Shown here: piece after piece, positions 43,081 through 53,493 of the stretch
Numbering within the stretch: the stretch's first letter is position 1
How the letters are laid out: each line of letters begins with the position of its first letter
Assembly: GCA_030340625.1 (NCBI GenBank)
Contig: JAOPHQ010001150.1
Span: forward strand, 22,501-86,500
Direction: 5' to 3'
DNA from: Merluccius polli
Lineage: Eukaryota > Chordata > Actinopteri > Gadiformes > Merlucciidae
Length of the DNA: 64,000 bases
The notes under the pieces: model-generated
Seen by the model: only the letters and a program-made list of their open reading frames with translations
What the model was told of the DNA's origin: nothing
Databases searched by the model: none
Translations under genes and position numbers: made by a program

Positions 43081-43443
43081 GACAGGGTTGCCAGGTCTGC
43101 TGTAATTGGAATTGGGCTGCGGAAGTGCTGCTGCTTGTTGAATTTTGTCTGCTGGTTGGGTAGACCTATTTTGCATGCAAATTACAAGAATATCTACAAA
43201 TAAAAATATATAATATTTGATAATATAAAATATTTGAAAGTAAAGAATTTATTTAGACCCAAATCCTATCAAACTGACTCCAGATCAGCATGTACACACA
43301 TGGACATGGGACTCATGCACATCATATTTTGAGTTCTGGTAATGGGCTGGTTGTATTGGCCTTTGGGCTGGTTTTGATTGGCCATTGTGCTGCTTTTGTC
43401 ACACAGTGACACAGTGCTTGCTTTTTGTCAGGCAACCCTGTCC
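43081..43443. mobile_element. Short TIR element
   Basis: acagggttgcc near 43082 and ggcaaccctgt ending near 43441 are exact inverted copies; flanks tccatgg and ccacgg are similar. No ORF. Confidence 0.6.
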
Positions 43444-43799
43444 ACGGAGCTCAGACCTTGCTTTCCCTATCCAGCACAGTAATGACAGACCACTATAAAT
43501 AGTCTAGTAGGAAGAGAGGGTCCCTATGCACCTGGTGGATTTCTGAATGAAACCTGTTTTATGCAACCCTGAAGGTGTCTAGTAAACACATTTGCCAGAC
43601 GGTGTCTTTTTTTTGGCGGTAATTGTGATTTTTGTCACATGCAAATTGTCCCAACAGATACAAATCTAATATATTAACAACTTTTGAACCCGAGACTCGT
43701 GAACCCACTTATTTGCATAATCAAAAACACAGCTACATCCATAGAGGTCCCCGGAGAAAGCTTATGTTCTTGGGGTCAGAGCATTCAATCCCGTTCATA

Positions 43800-45499
43800 T
43801 GGTCCAGCGGGCGCACTGCACCACTACGTCATCACAACAAACAACATGCGCACTCCGCCTGCCTACGAACCTTGGCCAAAGCAGAAACAATCACACCTCA
43901 AATTCACCTGGCAAAAAACCCTGGAATACCACTCTCTCAACCAGACTGCACCCATTGGATACACCTACTTGGAAAAACAGTCGTGGAATAGCGACACTGC
44001 ATCGACAATCTATAAAAACTAGCGCAATATCCATTCCCACCCCCTCCTCATTTGAGCACCTTGCTTTTATACTGTCTGGTCCTAAACCCCTGTTCACTGC
44101 TGTCATCTATCGCCCTCCCAAGCCAAATCCTGCATTTCCCTTCTAACTATCTGAATTTCTAAGTCAGCTCTGTGCCATTTCACCATCTACTGGATGACTT
44201 CAACATCTATGTCAACTCTACTGACTGCAAACCCACAACAAAACTCTTGGACATTTTACAATATTTCAATATTAACACATAGATTTTCCCACCCATAGGA
44301 AAGGACACACACTGGACCTAGTCCACCTATGCACCTCTGGCATCACCATCTGTAACCTGACCAGCACTGACTTCACCATCTCCGACCATCTAGCCATCAC
44401 CCTGGACATATGGTCCATTTCCATCCACCTCTATTTATTCAAATTTTGCAATTTGAGTGGAAGCGCCGAAAATTCGAATAAGTCTCGAAATATCGATAAA
44501 AAGTTTTTACGCTTGAGGGAGATGGAAATGTTGGTGTCAATAAAAGGTTAATTTGACAAAGTACAATGGAAACCGATTCAGCGAATGAATGTGAATAAAC
44601 AAGGACGTACAGAAATCATGTGACTTAAATGTCACTCCAGCTTCGCTCCACTGGAGAGACGAAAAATGGCTGCAGATGAAAATATCACGTACGTGTGGAC
44701 CGAAGAGGAGACTGCAGTGTTCCTTGAAATAGTACAAGAAACAAACATAGTTTTTGTAAGTTTTGTTTGTTTGTTCCAAGATTATATAAAGAAGCCCTCA
44801 GCAGTGCGCACTCCCACTACTCCATCATCCCATCTGGCTGCAACAACCCCAAAATGCTTTTCTCTACCATCAACAAACTCCTCAAACCCATGGACACCAT
44901 ATCCAACTCCTTCATCACCAAATGTAATTCATTTCTATCATTTTCCAATCTCCCTGGCGCTCAACCCAACCCCCCACTACTCCCAAACCACTAATTTACA
45001 TCCTTCAGTGAAATCACCGAAACCAACCTCCATAGTCACAAGCATGAAGTTTTTAACCTGTGCCCTCGACCCTATCACCTCCTTCCTATTGAAGGCCTGC
45101 CTCCCCACTCTCCCCACTCATCACCAATATAATGAACTCCTCCTTGTCCACTGGCCTTTTCCCCCCTGCCCTCAAGCTCACCTCTGTCACTCCCATATTA
45201 AAAAAACTGGACTTGACCCTGACACCCCCAACAATGACCGGCCCATCTCTAACCTCCCCTTTCTGTCCAAAATCCTCAAGCGATTTGTCGCGGTCAACTT
45301 AAATCCCACCTAGACTCCAATAACCTCCAATCCGACTTCCACTCCAAACACAGCACACAAACCGAATACTGAAAATCACCAACAACATATCTGCTGACTC
45401 TGGCTTCCTCACCATCCTCATTCTCCTTGACCTCAGCACTGCCTTCGATACCATCAACCATTCCATCCTCCTCTCACGCCTTCACTACACCCCTCCTAT
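43800..45499 (+). pseudogene. L2/Rex-like LINE remnant (endonuclease and RT pieces)
   Basis: Pieces of a non-LTR retrotransposon pol in family order. At 44030-44420 an endonuclease-like region with LFTAVIYRPPK, a broken DFNIYV block, TLDLVHL and SDHLAIT. After 44778 the linker LSSAHSHYSIIPSGCNNPKM and FSTINKLLKPMD, then RT blocks around LDPITSFLLKACLPT, KKTGLDPDTPNNDRPISNLP and, near 45430, LDLSTAFDTINH with the first catalytic Asp region. Frames change many times and stops are common. The copy ends abruptly at about 45499, where a retroviral LTR fragment starts, and part of the endonuclease-RT linker is replaced by a Harbinger-type fragment. Confidence 0.85.
44409..44777 (+). mobile_element. 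Harbinger-type fragment inside the LINE
   Basis: It interrupts the LINE between endonuclease and RT parts. It holds an ATG at 44666 opening MAADENITYVWTEEETAVFL followed by EIVQETNI and a splice donor gtaagt at 44756. W-T-E-E-E is the start of the Myb/SANT-like domain in the second protein of PIF/Harbinger transposons, normally encoded in a first exon of this kind. The rest of that gene is absent here. Confidence 0.65.
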
Positions 45500-45507
45500 T
45501 AAAGGTA

Positions 45508-45800
45508 TGGTTATATATTATATCTACCATATGACCAATAATTAGGGTCACACTAACCTCGGTGCCTTTCTGCTGAAGTAAGACAGAATCATGAGATATA
45601 AGCAGAGGCATATAATTATAAGAGCAAACTCCGCATGATCAGAATGAGTACATTGTTGGTGACATGTGCAGAATACATAGTGATAATCATATGATAGTAA
45701 AGAACAGGCAGGCTTGTCTCTGAACATGTAAAGAACGCTGGGAGTCAGATACTTTGTTGTTCGGTCAGGGAAACGTAGTCGGACCCAGATATATCTGCAG
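45508..45800 (+). repeat. Diverged retroviral LTR fragment
   Basis: Homologous, in the opposite orientation, to the LTR at 3637-4209. Shared blocks include accatatgaccaataa, cactaacctcggtgcc and tgttgttcggtcagggaaac. After 45800 the similarity stops and a different sequence with a repeated cttcgctgcatggg motif follows. No primer-binding site match next to it. Confidence 0.85.
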
Positions 45801-46455
45801 CTTCGCTGCATGGGTCCCAATAATAAGAAAAGGTAGAAAAACAATGGGTCCCCGCAGCTTCGCTGCATGGGCCCCAATGATATGCATTGCATAGTAATTC
45901 CATAGTTTGAGTATTGATTCGCACAAACAAGTATCGGCAGCAGGGGTTGGCATCGGGGTGGAGGGGGGAGTAGAAGAAAACCTTAATTAATTGAGTCTAT
46001 AATGGAGACATGAAAGCAGATACTAATTCTTTAGTAAGTGTTGAAAAAAGCGAACTGGGTTGGTAGCCTGACTGGATCGCCTGGCAACATGAGGTTTATT
46101 CAGGTAGTATACTCAATGCAACTAAAACGTAGTGTACGCAGATATAAGTAGTGTCATCAGATTTGTCTTACTTAGTTCTTCCACCATCTGCCATTTCCAC
46201 TACTGGGGATAGCTAATGGGAATAGCTACCGATAGCTACCTGGGTAAACTAAAGCACTATCCCTCCTGGTTTGGTTGCACACGCAATGGTTGACAGTTTT
46301 CTTTGTGCCGTAAATGGAGCCTTAATTTTTCCCGGGAGATCGTACCCGGTGTCAGACAGAATCGCATAGTGAAAGCGAGGCTTATAGGGAACAAATCTAA
46401 AGGTCGATGGAGTCATTATTTTGTAGCCATTACACTGTGCAATCAACGTTTACTT
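45801..46455. other. No gene seen
   Basis: Contains two copies of gcagcttcgctgcatgggyccc (45797 and 45856) and otherwise nothing recognisable; it may be the rest of the LTR-type repeat. Confidence 0.4.
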
Positions 46456-46546
46456 CAACTTTTTTGCTTTAACTTATCAATATGAAGTAAATGTTCATAG
46501 GTTCAGAGGTTTTACTTCATATTGATAAGTTAAAGCAAAAAAGTTG
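46456..46546. repeat. Perfect 36-bp inverted repeat
   Basis: Arms 46456-46491 and 46511-46546 are exact complements (left arm begins caacttttttgctttaactt) with a 19-base loop. Exact symmetry suggests recent origin. Confidence 0.95.
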
Positions 46547-46994
46547 TCTACTGCCACTTTAATATGTTATCATTATAATAAGTACAATGTCTATTTCATA
46601 TGATACCAATATCTTCATGTTAGCTTAAAGATTGAGCCTGCAACATAGAAAAGAATGTGGCACAGTTGAAACACTAGACTTAGGCTAACGCTGTTGCTAA
46701 TGTTTGTTTTCTCCTGTGTCCCACCCTGTGTGTGTGTGCGTGTGTGTTACTGTTACTGCAGTTGACACACTTTAGCCACACATCTTTTGGTTTAGAATTT
46801 GAAAAGAGCTCCCTGCAGACAACATCAGGCACTTCATCCTCACCCGATTAGCTTAATCTTCTTTGTTTTCTTTTTTTGTTCCTCCTTTATTTGGTTGTTT
46901 TTTTTCTTTGTCCAGACTTTGGAAAGGGTTGAATGTTTGATTATTCTAAACTCTTGTGTTTCCTGGACACTACCGGCTACACATATTGGGGAGC

Positions 46995-47155
46995 CCTGGA
47001 GGTTTGAGGAGAGCCTGGATGATAGGATGCCTGGAGGTTTAGAGGAGAACCTGGATGATAGGATGCCTGGAGGTTTAGAGGAGAGCCTGGATGATAGGAC
47101 AGCTGGAAGTTTGGATGAGAGGATGCCTAGAGGTTTAGAGGCAAGGGATGCCTGG
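46995..47155 (+). repeat. 36-bp minisatellite
   Basis: Units built on ctggaggtttagaggagagc ctggatgataggatg, three close copies and a degraded fourth. It ends just before the gypsy LTR. Confidence 0.9.
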
Positions 47156-47182
47156 TAGCAAGATGGGAAATGGCAATCCATC

Positions 47183-47480
47183 TGTGGCGTAGTCTTATGC
47201 CACCCGGGGGTTCGTATGCAAGGAAGACTCGCTAAGCCAGGTTTTACTCACTGTTTTATTGATCGTGAGTACACCATACAATATATGTCTATACACACAC
47301 ATGCACACACAGTCGCGCACAATGTCGCCGCGGGCCCAGCTCCGGCTCCGCGGGAAACCCGTGTGTACAGGTCCGGTCCTCCAGGGTCCAGCACGCTACT
47401 GTGTTTAAAAGGGAGTGATTAGCTAATGAACCACAGGTGCGCCAATCACTCACCTGGCGCGGCTCTCCCGAGCCCCCTCC
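47183..47480 (-). repeat. LTR of the minus-strand gypsy remnant
   Basis: On the minus strand it has a TATA-like ttttaaa, a CA-rich tract and AATAAA (near 47260) and ends ...ctacgccaca at 47183. It lies downstream of the RNase H fragment, as a 3' LTR should. Its inner edge is not certain. Confidence 0.65.
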
Positions 47481-47499
47481 AGCTCCCCCTTGCGGCTGA

Positions 47500-48170
47500 T
47501 GCGCCACGCCCCCCCATATACCTCCACCGCCTGATTTAGGCCGGGGAGCCATCCGGCCTAACCCACTCCCCCCCCCATCCCCATGGGAACGGGAAAGGAA
47601 GTCGGCCACAGCCATCTGCGCCCCCGGCCTATGGATCACCCGGAAGTTAAATGGCTGCAGTGCCAGATACCACCGGGTGATCCGGTTGTTAACGTCTTTC
47701 ATGCGGTGGAGCCACTGGAGGGGAGCGTGGTCCGAGCAGAGGGTGAATGGGCGCCACAGCAGGTAATACCGCAGGGCATCGACCGCCCACCGGATGGCCA
47801 GGCACTCCCTCTCCACGGTGCTGTACCTGGCCTCCCGTTTGGACAGCTTCCGGCTGATGTACAACACCGGGCGGTCGACGCCCCGTACCTGCTGGGACAG
47901 GACGGCCCCCAGCCCCCTGCCTGACGCATCAGCCTGCACAACAAAAGGGAGAGAGAAGTTAGGTGTGTGGAGGAGGGGCTCCCCACAGAGGGCCTGCTTT
48001 ACCCTCTCAAGCGACTCCTGGCACTGCTCCGTCCACTGGACCGGATCTGAGGCACCCTTTCGGGTGAGGTCGGTCAAGGGGCTGGTCAGCGCCGTGAAGT
48101 CTGGGATAAATCGCCGGTAATAACTGGCCAGCCCCAAAAACCGCCGCACCTCTTTTTTTGTCTTGGGCCT
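47500..48170 (-). pseudogene. Ty3/gypsy RT end and RNase H fragment
   Basis: From 48170 down: PRPKTKKEVRRFLGLASYYR (RT thumb), LTSPLTDLTRKGASDPVQWT, then RNase H with VVQADASGRGLGAVLSQ, ERECLAIRWAVDALRYYL and CSDHAPLQWL, ending HRPGAQMAVADFLSRS. The Asp, Glu and Asp of RNase H are visible. The palm with the RT active site and the whole integrase are missing; after a Gly-rich stretch the LTR follows, so about half of pol has been lost. A different gypsy lineage from the element at 58258. Confidence 0.88.
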
Positions 48171-48917
48171 TGGGCAGGCTGCAATCGCTGCCTTCTTGAT
48201 GATTGACAGGTAGGAACCTTTTTGTCTGGGCTCACCTTTGTTTGCATTGAGGGCTTGCAGAACTCCTCAACTTGCATCCAGCCTGATGCATACCCACTTC
48301 AGATCCTTTTGGCCCATCTCTGTGCTCTGTACATTTACGGTACATGCAGAAGAGATAGCATAGTACCCACTTGCCTTGCCCCCAGTCGTGTGTTTGCACA
48401 GTTATACTGATCTTGACATTCCGTATATCACCCCCCTTAAAGCCACATCTGAAAAGGCCCCAAGTCATCAAAACATATCCCTACATTGAACCTAATTGAA
48501 GCTGGTTTCCCTAGCCAAGCGTGTTGCTTCAGGACTCCTGATTGATCCCTACATTGAACCTATTGAAGCTGGTTGCCCTAGCCAAGCTTGTTGCTTCAGG
48601 ATTCCTCTTAGCCTCGATTTCCAGTATCTCTTGTGACAGTTTTATTGTACAAGAGAGCCTGGAGGAAGTCCCTAACAATTTTGGCAGGCCAATTGGATGG
48701 CGCTTGAGCTGTGATTAGGCGGATTGGTCTTGGCACGAGTCGAAGGGCAGAACGGGCAGTTCGATGGACCAATGGCTGGCTGCAACCATGAATCTGAATG
48801 CAAACAGAATTGAGGGAGCTAAACTGGTAAAAGCAACTGTAGCACTGGTATCACACCACTTACTGCGCCACTGGACCAGTTCTAGGCTCTAAGGAGTGGG
48901 GAGCAAAAATAATTACA
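48171..48917. other. Gypsy flank and a 65-bp duplication
   Basis: The first part continues the gypsy RT in broken form. At 48478-48543 and 48545-48604 a segment beginning atccctacattgaacct is repeated. No gene seen. Confidence 0.6.
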
Positions 48918-49336
48918 GAAAAGGGAAAAATCCGCACACCAACAAAAAAGCTCCAGAGCAATAGATAATTTATTATCACCCAAAGGGAGTAACGTTTCGG
49001 GCTCGCAGACCCTTCCTCAGACTAACACAGGTGAAAGCAGTGAGCCTCTAATATAGTCTAGGTCACATGATCAATCAAGTAATAGGTAGCACGTCTTGAG
49101 TGCACCATATTCCAGAAAACATAATAATAATAATACATTCAACAAGAAATAAATATGAAAAAAATATATATATAAATGTGCACAAGCATGCTATGGCAAA
49201 AACATCATGACACTATCATCAAGTATAAAGCACCATCATACAGTCATGTGATCAGTACCAGAGGCATCTTAGTTCGTTCATATCAGGTGATACAGAAAAA
49301 TAGAAAAATAGAAAGTTAGAAAAAATCCATCCGATG
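48918..49336 (-). repeat. Pseudo-LTR, 3' copy
   Basis: 419 bp, matching 53061-53479. Contains (ATA)n and a hammerhead-like core (48994-49020). Confidence 0.92.
48994..49020 (-). ncRNA. Hammerhead-ribozyme-like core
   Basis: The minus strand reads CTGAGGA, 15 bases, then GAAAC. CUGANGA...GAAA is the hammerhead core, and Penelope-like elements are known to carry such ribozymes in their pseudo-LTRs. Stem II is weak (GGG against CCC) and stem III/cleavage site (cgttactc) do not match the usual minimal form cleanly, so activity is doubtful. Confidence 0.45.
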
Positions 49337-49688
49337 TCACCAGAGTAACAGGAAACAGAGATCTCGAAGTAATGGTACATATGTTATAAAACCATAAGCT
49401 TGGAGAGAAATGTTACCATGTACCACTAACACATCCCATTACAGTCACATATACATATGTAACACTGAAGAATAAAAACCATATGAGGGTAGTATCGCCC
49501 CACATACGCCTCCACAAACCTAAGGGCATCAGATAAGTTACATCAGATAAGTTACAGTGACTGTAAATATACACACACACTCGTATTGTGTCAGATCTAG
49601 GCAACCATAGACACATTTGAAAAAATCACAGGTGTGTCGATCTCACACATTATACAATAATGATCACAATAATAATCACACACATCTC

Positions 49689-52016
49689 TCAAAGAAAAGG
49701 CCTCAGATCAAAATCTTCATTTAAACCTCTAGGGGACAGTGTGTCTAAAGTGTAGATCCAGAAAGCCTCTCTTTTAAGTAGAAGTGCATTTAAGTCACCT
49801 CCACGGCTGGGTTGTTTAACCAGTTCGATACCACAGTAACTTAAGGTTGACACACCATGGGAAAAGGTTGTGAAATGAACAGCTACTGGACTTCTACTAT
49901 CATGGGTCCGAATATTGGATCTATGCTCAGATATTCTAGTTTTCAGTGACCTACTAGTTTTACCAATATAGGCCAAGCCGCAAGGGCACTTTAGCATATA
50001 GATCACATTTTTAGAGTTGCAAGAAATGACGCCCTTTATATTAAAGGGTTTGCCAGTGCGTGGGTGACTAAAGGTAGAAGTTTTGTGTGTGAAGTTGCAC
50101 TGTGAACAGTGACCGCACCTATAGTTACCAAAAGGGACAGAATTTAAGAAATTAGATTGTGTAAGAGTGGGTAGGTGAGCTCTAACCAATAGGTTTCTAA
50201 GGTTAGGCGGTCTCTTAAACACAATGCGTGGTGGTGTAGAAAAACATTTGAGTTGTGGATCAGACTCAATAATGTACCAGTGTTTTTTTAGAATGGACTG
50301 AAAACCACTACCCAGGGGTGAGTATTGAACCACACAGTTTAAAGTAGGCTCCACAGCCCGAGGCCTAGTGTTATTAAGGCTTTCTGACTGGGTGACATTT
50401 TCAAAACGTCTGCAGGCATGTGTGATCCATTCATTTTTGTATCTCCTCTGTTGAAAACGTTTCACAAGTTCTGTTGACTGAGACTCAAAATCTGCATCTG
50501 AGCTGCAAATGCGGCGAATGCGACTGAATTGGGAAATGGGCAAGCTTTTTTTGAGGGGGATGGGGTGAAAAGATGTGCCATCCAGAATGGAATTTCTGTC
50601 TGTACTTTTGCGGTACAGATTCGTGCCCAATTTATTAGCGTTCCTGTAGACAAGAATGTCCAAAAAGTTCATCTGATGTTCATTGTAGTTCATAGTGAAT
50701 TTAAGATTGTAATTGTTGGAATTCACATAGAGCAGGAACTCATTTAACTGTGTCTCAGAGCCTGTCCAAATAAAGAACACATCGTCAATGTACCTCCTCC
50801 AGTGTGTAATAAAGGGAAGGTGTGGGTTGCGCGAATGGTTCAGGATGATCTCCATTTCAAACTTGCCACAGTACAGGGAGGCGAAACTCGGGGCCATTTT
50901 TGCTCCCATGCTGGTGCCAGATACCTGTAGATAATAGTCAGAGTCAAACAGAAAATAATTAGAAGTGAGAACAGTCTCAATTAAATCCACTACACAGCCA
51001 GTGCTGGGGATGTTAACAGAGCGTTGGTTGAGAAAGAGCTCAGCTGCTTGTAGTCCTCCTTCGAATGGCACGTTGGTATAGAGGGATTCTATGTCCATAG
51101 TCACTAAAAAACAGTGTTCATGGTTGAGATCGATCGATTGAATCATTTTGATGAAATCCATAGAGTCTTTTATATACGTGGGCAGAGAGGTGACAAGAGG
51201 TTGGAGAAAAAAATCAACGAATGCAGATATATTTTCTGTGAGGGAGCCTATGGCTGCACATATGGGTCGACCAGGAGGAAAAGTAGTAAAGTTCTTATGG
51301 ATTTTGGGGAGAATATATAGAACGGGGATGACTGGAAAGTCCACTGTCATGAACTTGTGTTCCTGTTGGGTAATTTCTCCTGAATCCAAGAACGTTGCCA
51401 GTTTGTTCTTAATACGTAATTTGAAGTCTTGTGTAGGATTGGAATTAAGTTTACGGTAAACGGCAGTGTTGTTGAGCTGTCTCTGTATTTCCCCAACATA
51501 TGATGTCCGATCCATAACAACTATGGCCCCACCTTTGTCCGCACTTTGAATGACCACAGATTTGTCCTTTTTTAGGGAGTCTAATTCCGCCCTTTCTTCT
51601 GCTGTGAGGTTATGTGCCAGTTTGTACTCTCTCTTATTATTGAGTAGGAGTGAGACATCCTTCTCAACCAATCTGCAGTAAGTATCTAAGGAAGCACTTC
51701 TCTTAGGTGGAGGGATGAAGGTGCTTTTACCTCTAAAAGGAGTTCTCATTGCAGTTGAGGGTCTTGGATTTTCACCAGGTCCAAGTATGGCTCGATCCCG
51801 AGGAGTCTCAGTACCTTCAATGACATTAGCAGAAGAGTGGACCGGGTTGGTGACATTGGCACTAAAAAACTCTTTGAGTCGCAATGTTCTAAAATATTTT
51901 TGAAAATCCACCATGGTGTCAAAGTCACGGCAGTGTGTGGTAGGAACAAAGGATAAACCTCTGCTTAAGGCACTAACACATGTGTCAGACAGAGATTTAC
52001 AGGACAGGTTTATCAC
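49689..52016 (-). CDS. Penelope-like RT with GIY-YIG endonuclease (ORF2), intact
   Basis: Copies element RNA into DNA and nicks the target. About 775 residues, no defects. The DKG motif of the family is at 160-162 (SADKGGAIVVMD). RT: RPICAAIGSLTENIS at 250, motif A TMDIESLYTNVP (Asp308), motif B GTSMGAKMAPSFAS, catalytic YIDD at 409-412. A Cys-rich stretch CGHCSQC (634-640) precedes the nuclease: VIY at 671, YIG at 683, Arg694 in RISEHR, His714 and Glu750. The frame stays open upstream into ORF1, and the first codon of the frame given here is GTG, so the true start is unclear. ORF1 ends ATG-TGA-TAA, so termination-reinitiation or a fused product are both possible. A Cys-rich linker recalls the Neptune group, but the subclade is not settled. 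Confidence 0.94.
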   Translation of the reverse strand: MINLSCKSLSDTCVSALSRGLSFVPTTHCRDFDTMVDFQKYFRTLRLKEFFSANVTNPVHSSANVIEGTETPRDRAILGPGENPRPSTAMRTPFRGKSTFIPPPKRSASLDTYCRLVEKDVSLLLNNKREYKLAHNLTAEERAELDSLKKDKSVVIQSADKGGAIVVMDRTSYVGEIQRQLNNTAVYRKLNSNPTQDFKLRIKNKLATFLDSGEITQQEHKFMTVDFPVIPVLYILPKIHKNFTTFPPGRPICAAIGSLTENISAFVDFFLQPLVTSLPTYIKDSMDFIKMIQSIDLNHEHCFLVTMDIESLYTNVPFEGGLQAAELFLNQRSVNIPSTGCVVDLIETVLTSNYFLFDSDYYLQVSGTSMGAKMAPSFASLYCGKFEMEIILNHSRNPHLPFITHWRRYIDDVFFIWTGSETQLNEFLLYVNSNNYNLKFTMNYNEHQMNFLDILVYRNANKLGTNLYRKSTDRNSILDGTSFHPIPLKKSLPISQFSRIRRICSSDADFESQSTELVKRFQQRRYKNEWITHACRRFENVTQSESLNNTRPRAVEPTLNCVVQYSPLGSGFQSILKKHWYIIESDPQLKCFSTPPRIVFKRPPNLRNLLVRAHLPTLTQSNFLNSVPFGNYRCGHCSQCNFTHKTSTFSHPRTGKPFNIKGVISCNSKNVIYMLKCPCGLAYIGKTSRSLKTRISEHRSNIRTHDSRSPVAVHFTTFSHGVSTLSYCGIELVKQPSRGGDLNALLLKREAFWIYTLDTLSPRGLNEDFDLRPFL

Positions 52017-52924
52017 ATTCTGTACCTCTGGCGTCTCTGGCGTGTCCAGTACGGCTCTCTGGCCGGAGCGCCTCTTCCCTCGCCTGCATCTTTTTTTCTT
52101 CCGCTGTGTGGTCGAGGGGGTTCGTTTTTTCTCTCGTTGTCTAAAAAAAGGCGACTTGCATTGGACTGCGTGCTGGATTCAGAGTCGTATTCTAGGTCCA
52201 TGATAGATCGGTGATGAGCCCCACCATAGTTGATGCGTGTGGGACGGCTGCCCAGTCTACTCCTCTCATCTCTGGATCCACGGCGTCCGCTCCCGAAGGA
52301 CTGACTTCTCCACTGATAAACCCTCCCGGCTTGGTAGTCGGCGGTGTCTCGCTCAAACTTCTTCTTCTTGGAAGCAGTAATTTCTTGTATGAGCTGGCTG
52401 TTGGTGTGTTCACATTCGTCGAGGAGTTGTTTCAACTTCGTCTCATCCTGGAGCTCGTCTTGTAGTTTCTGTTTAACTTCTGAGATCTCGTGGCGCACTC
52501 TCGCGAGGTTGGCAGACACTTCCTGGATCGTGAGAGCCATCAGGTCAAATGAACATTTGTTCAATATCTCACACCAGCGGTCGCAAAAAGTTTCATTGTC
52601 CTTGCTGATGATAGGGCCTTTGTTAATTCTGAGGCCCCGTGGAATTCTTTGCACACGCATATAGTCGCTGAGTGTGACTGCATGTAGAAACAAACGTGTT
52701 TCTCTCTCTTGTAGTTTCACCAGGTCTTTGGAGGAGATGGCAGGAGACTCACTTGTCATGCCGCTGAAGAGTGAATCTTTTAAGATGATGCGTGAGTAAT
52801 CTTCCAGAGTAAACTCAAACGTAGCAGACTTGTTCGATTCCATCTCACAGGTAGACTGGTCAATGCAGTTTAGTGTCGCAGGCTCGCAGCTGAGAGTGTT
52901 CATGCAATCAAGGGTTGGTGACAC
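52013..52924 (-). CDS. Penelope-like element ORF1, coiled-coil protein
   Basis: 303 residues, upstream of and overlapping the RT frame in another register. Residues about 60-130 look globular (RIPRGLRINKGPIISKDNET). Residues about 140-195 form a charged heptad-type coiled coil (LARVRHEISEVKQKLQDELQ). Then KKKKFERDTADYQAGRVYQW and a basic, Arg/Ser/Gly-rich tail (GSGRRGSRDERSRLGSR) that could bind nucleic acid. By analogy with LINE ORF1 proteins it may form the RNA-protein particle; that is inference. The stop TGA overlaps the region where ORF2 begins. Intact. Confidence 0.8.
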   Translation of the reverse strand: MSPTLDCMNTLSCEPATLNCIDQSTCEMESNKSATFEFTLEDYSRIILKDSLFSGMTSESPAISSKDLVKLQERETRLFLHAVTLSDYMRVQRIPRGLRINKGPIISKDNETFCDRWCEILNKCSFDLMALTIQEVSANLARVRHEISEVKQKLQDELQDETKLKQLLDECEHTNSQLIQEITASKKKKFERDTADYQAGRVYQWRSQSFGSGRRGSRDERSRLGSRPTRINYGGAHHRSIMDLEYDSESSTQSNASRLFLDNERKNEPPRPHSGRKKDAGEGRGAPAREPYWTRQRRQRYRM

Positions 52925-53060
52925 AGCTGAGGATACTCAGGTAATCAAGGTTGGAGTCATGCAGGAGTGCTGTGCAAAACAAAAGTATTGGAAGTATAAA
53001 CAAAGCACGCACATCCCAAAAAAACTGATGCTGGGTGCTGGACAAAAAAGGTCAATGATA

Positions 53061-53479
53061 GAAAAGGGAAAAATCCGCACACCAACAAAAAAGCTCCAGA
53101 GCAATAGATAATTTATTATCACCCAAAGGGAGTAACGTTTCGGGCTCGCAGACCCTTCCTCAGACTAACACAGGTGAAAGCAGTGAGCCTCTAATATAGT
53201 CTAGGTCACATGATCAATCAAGTAATAGGTAGCACGTCTTGAGTGCACCATATTCCAGAAAACATAATAATAATAATACATTCAACAAGAAATAAATATG
53301 AAAAAAATATATATATAAATGTGCACAAGCATGCTATGGCAAAAACATCATGACACTATCATCAAGTATAAAGCACCATCATACAGTCATGTGATCAGTA
53401 CCAGAGGCATCTTAGTTCGTTCATATCAGGTGATACAGAAAAATAGAAAAATAGAAAGTTAGAAAAAATCCATCCGATG
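53061..53479 (-). repeat. Pseudo-LTR, 5' copy
   Basis: Same 419 bp as the 3' copy. Lies upstream of ORF1 on the minus strand and would contain the promoter. Confidence 0.92.
53137..53163 (-). ncRNA. Hammerhead-ribozyme-like core, second copy
   Basis: Identical to the core at 48994-49020, in the other pseudo-LTR. Confidence 0.45.
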
Positions 53480-53493
53480 CAAAAATAATTACA

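Larger units (their letters stand above)
48918..53479 (-). mobile_element. Penelope-like retroelement, structurally complete
   Basis: 4.56 kb flanked by gcaaaaataattaca (48903-48917 and 53479-53493; one base shared with the end), a 15-bp target duplication. Direct 419-bp repeats lie at both ends in the same orientation; I found no difference between them on reading. Between them are two intact minus-strand ORFs: a coiled-coil ORF1 and an RT plus GIY-YIG nuclease ORF2. This is the pseudo-LTR organisation of Penelope-like elements. Matching repeats, clean target duplication and open frames indicate a very recent insertion. Confidence 0.93.

Noticed and set aside
48918..53479. DIRS or ordinary LTR retrotransposon
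   Set aside because: No tyrosine recombinase, integrase or protease; the RT has the DKG motif and a C-terminal GIY-YIG nuclease, and the repeats are pseudo-LTRs.
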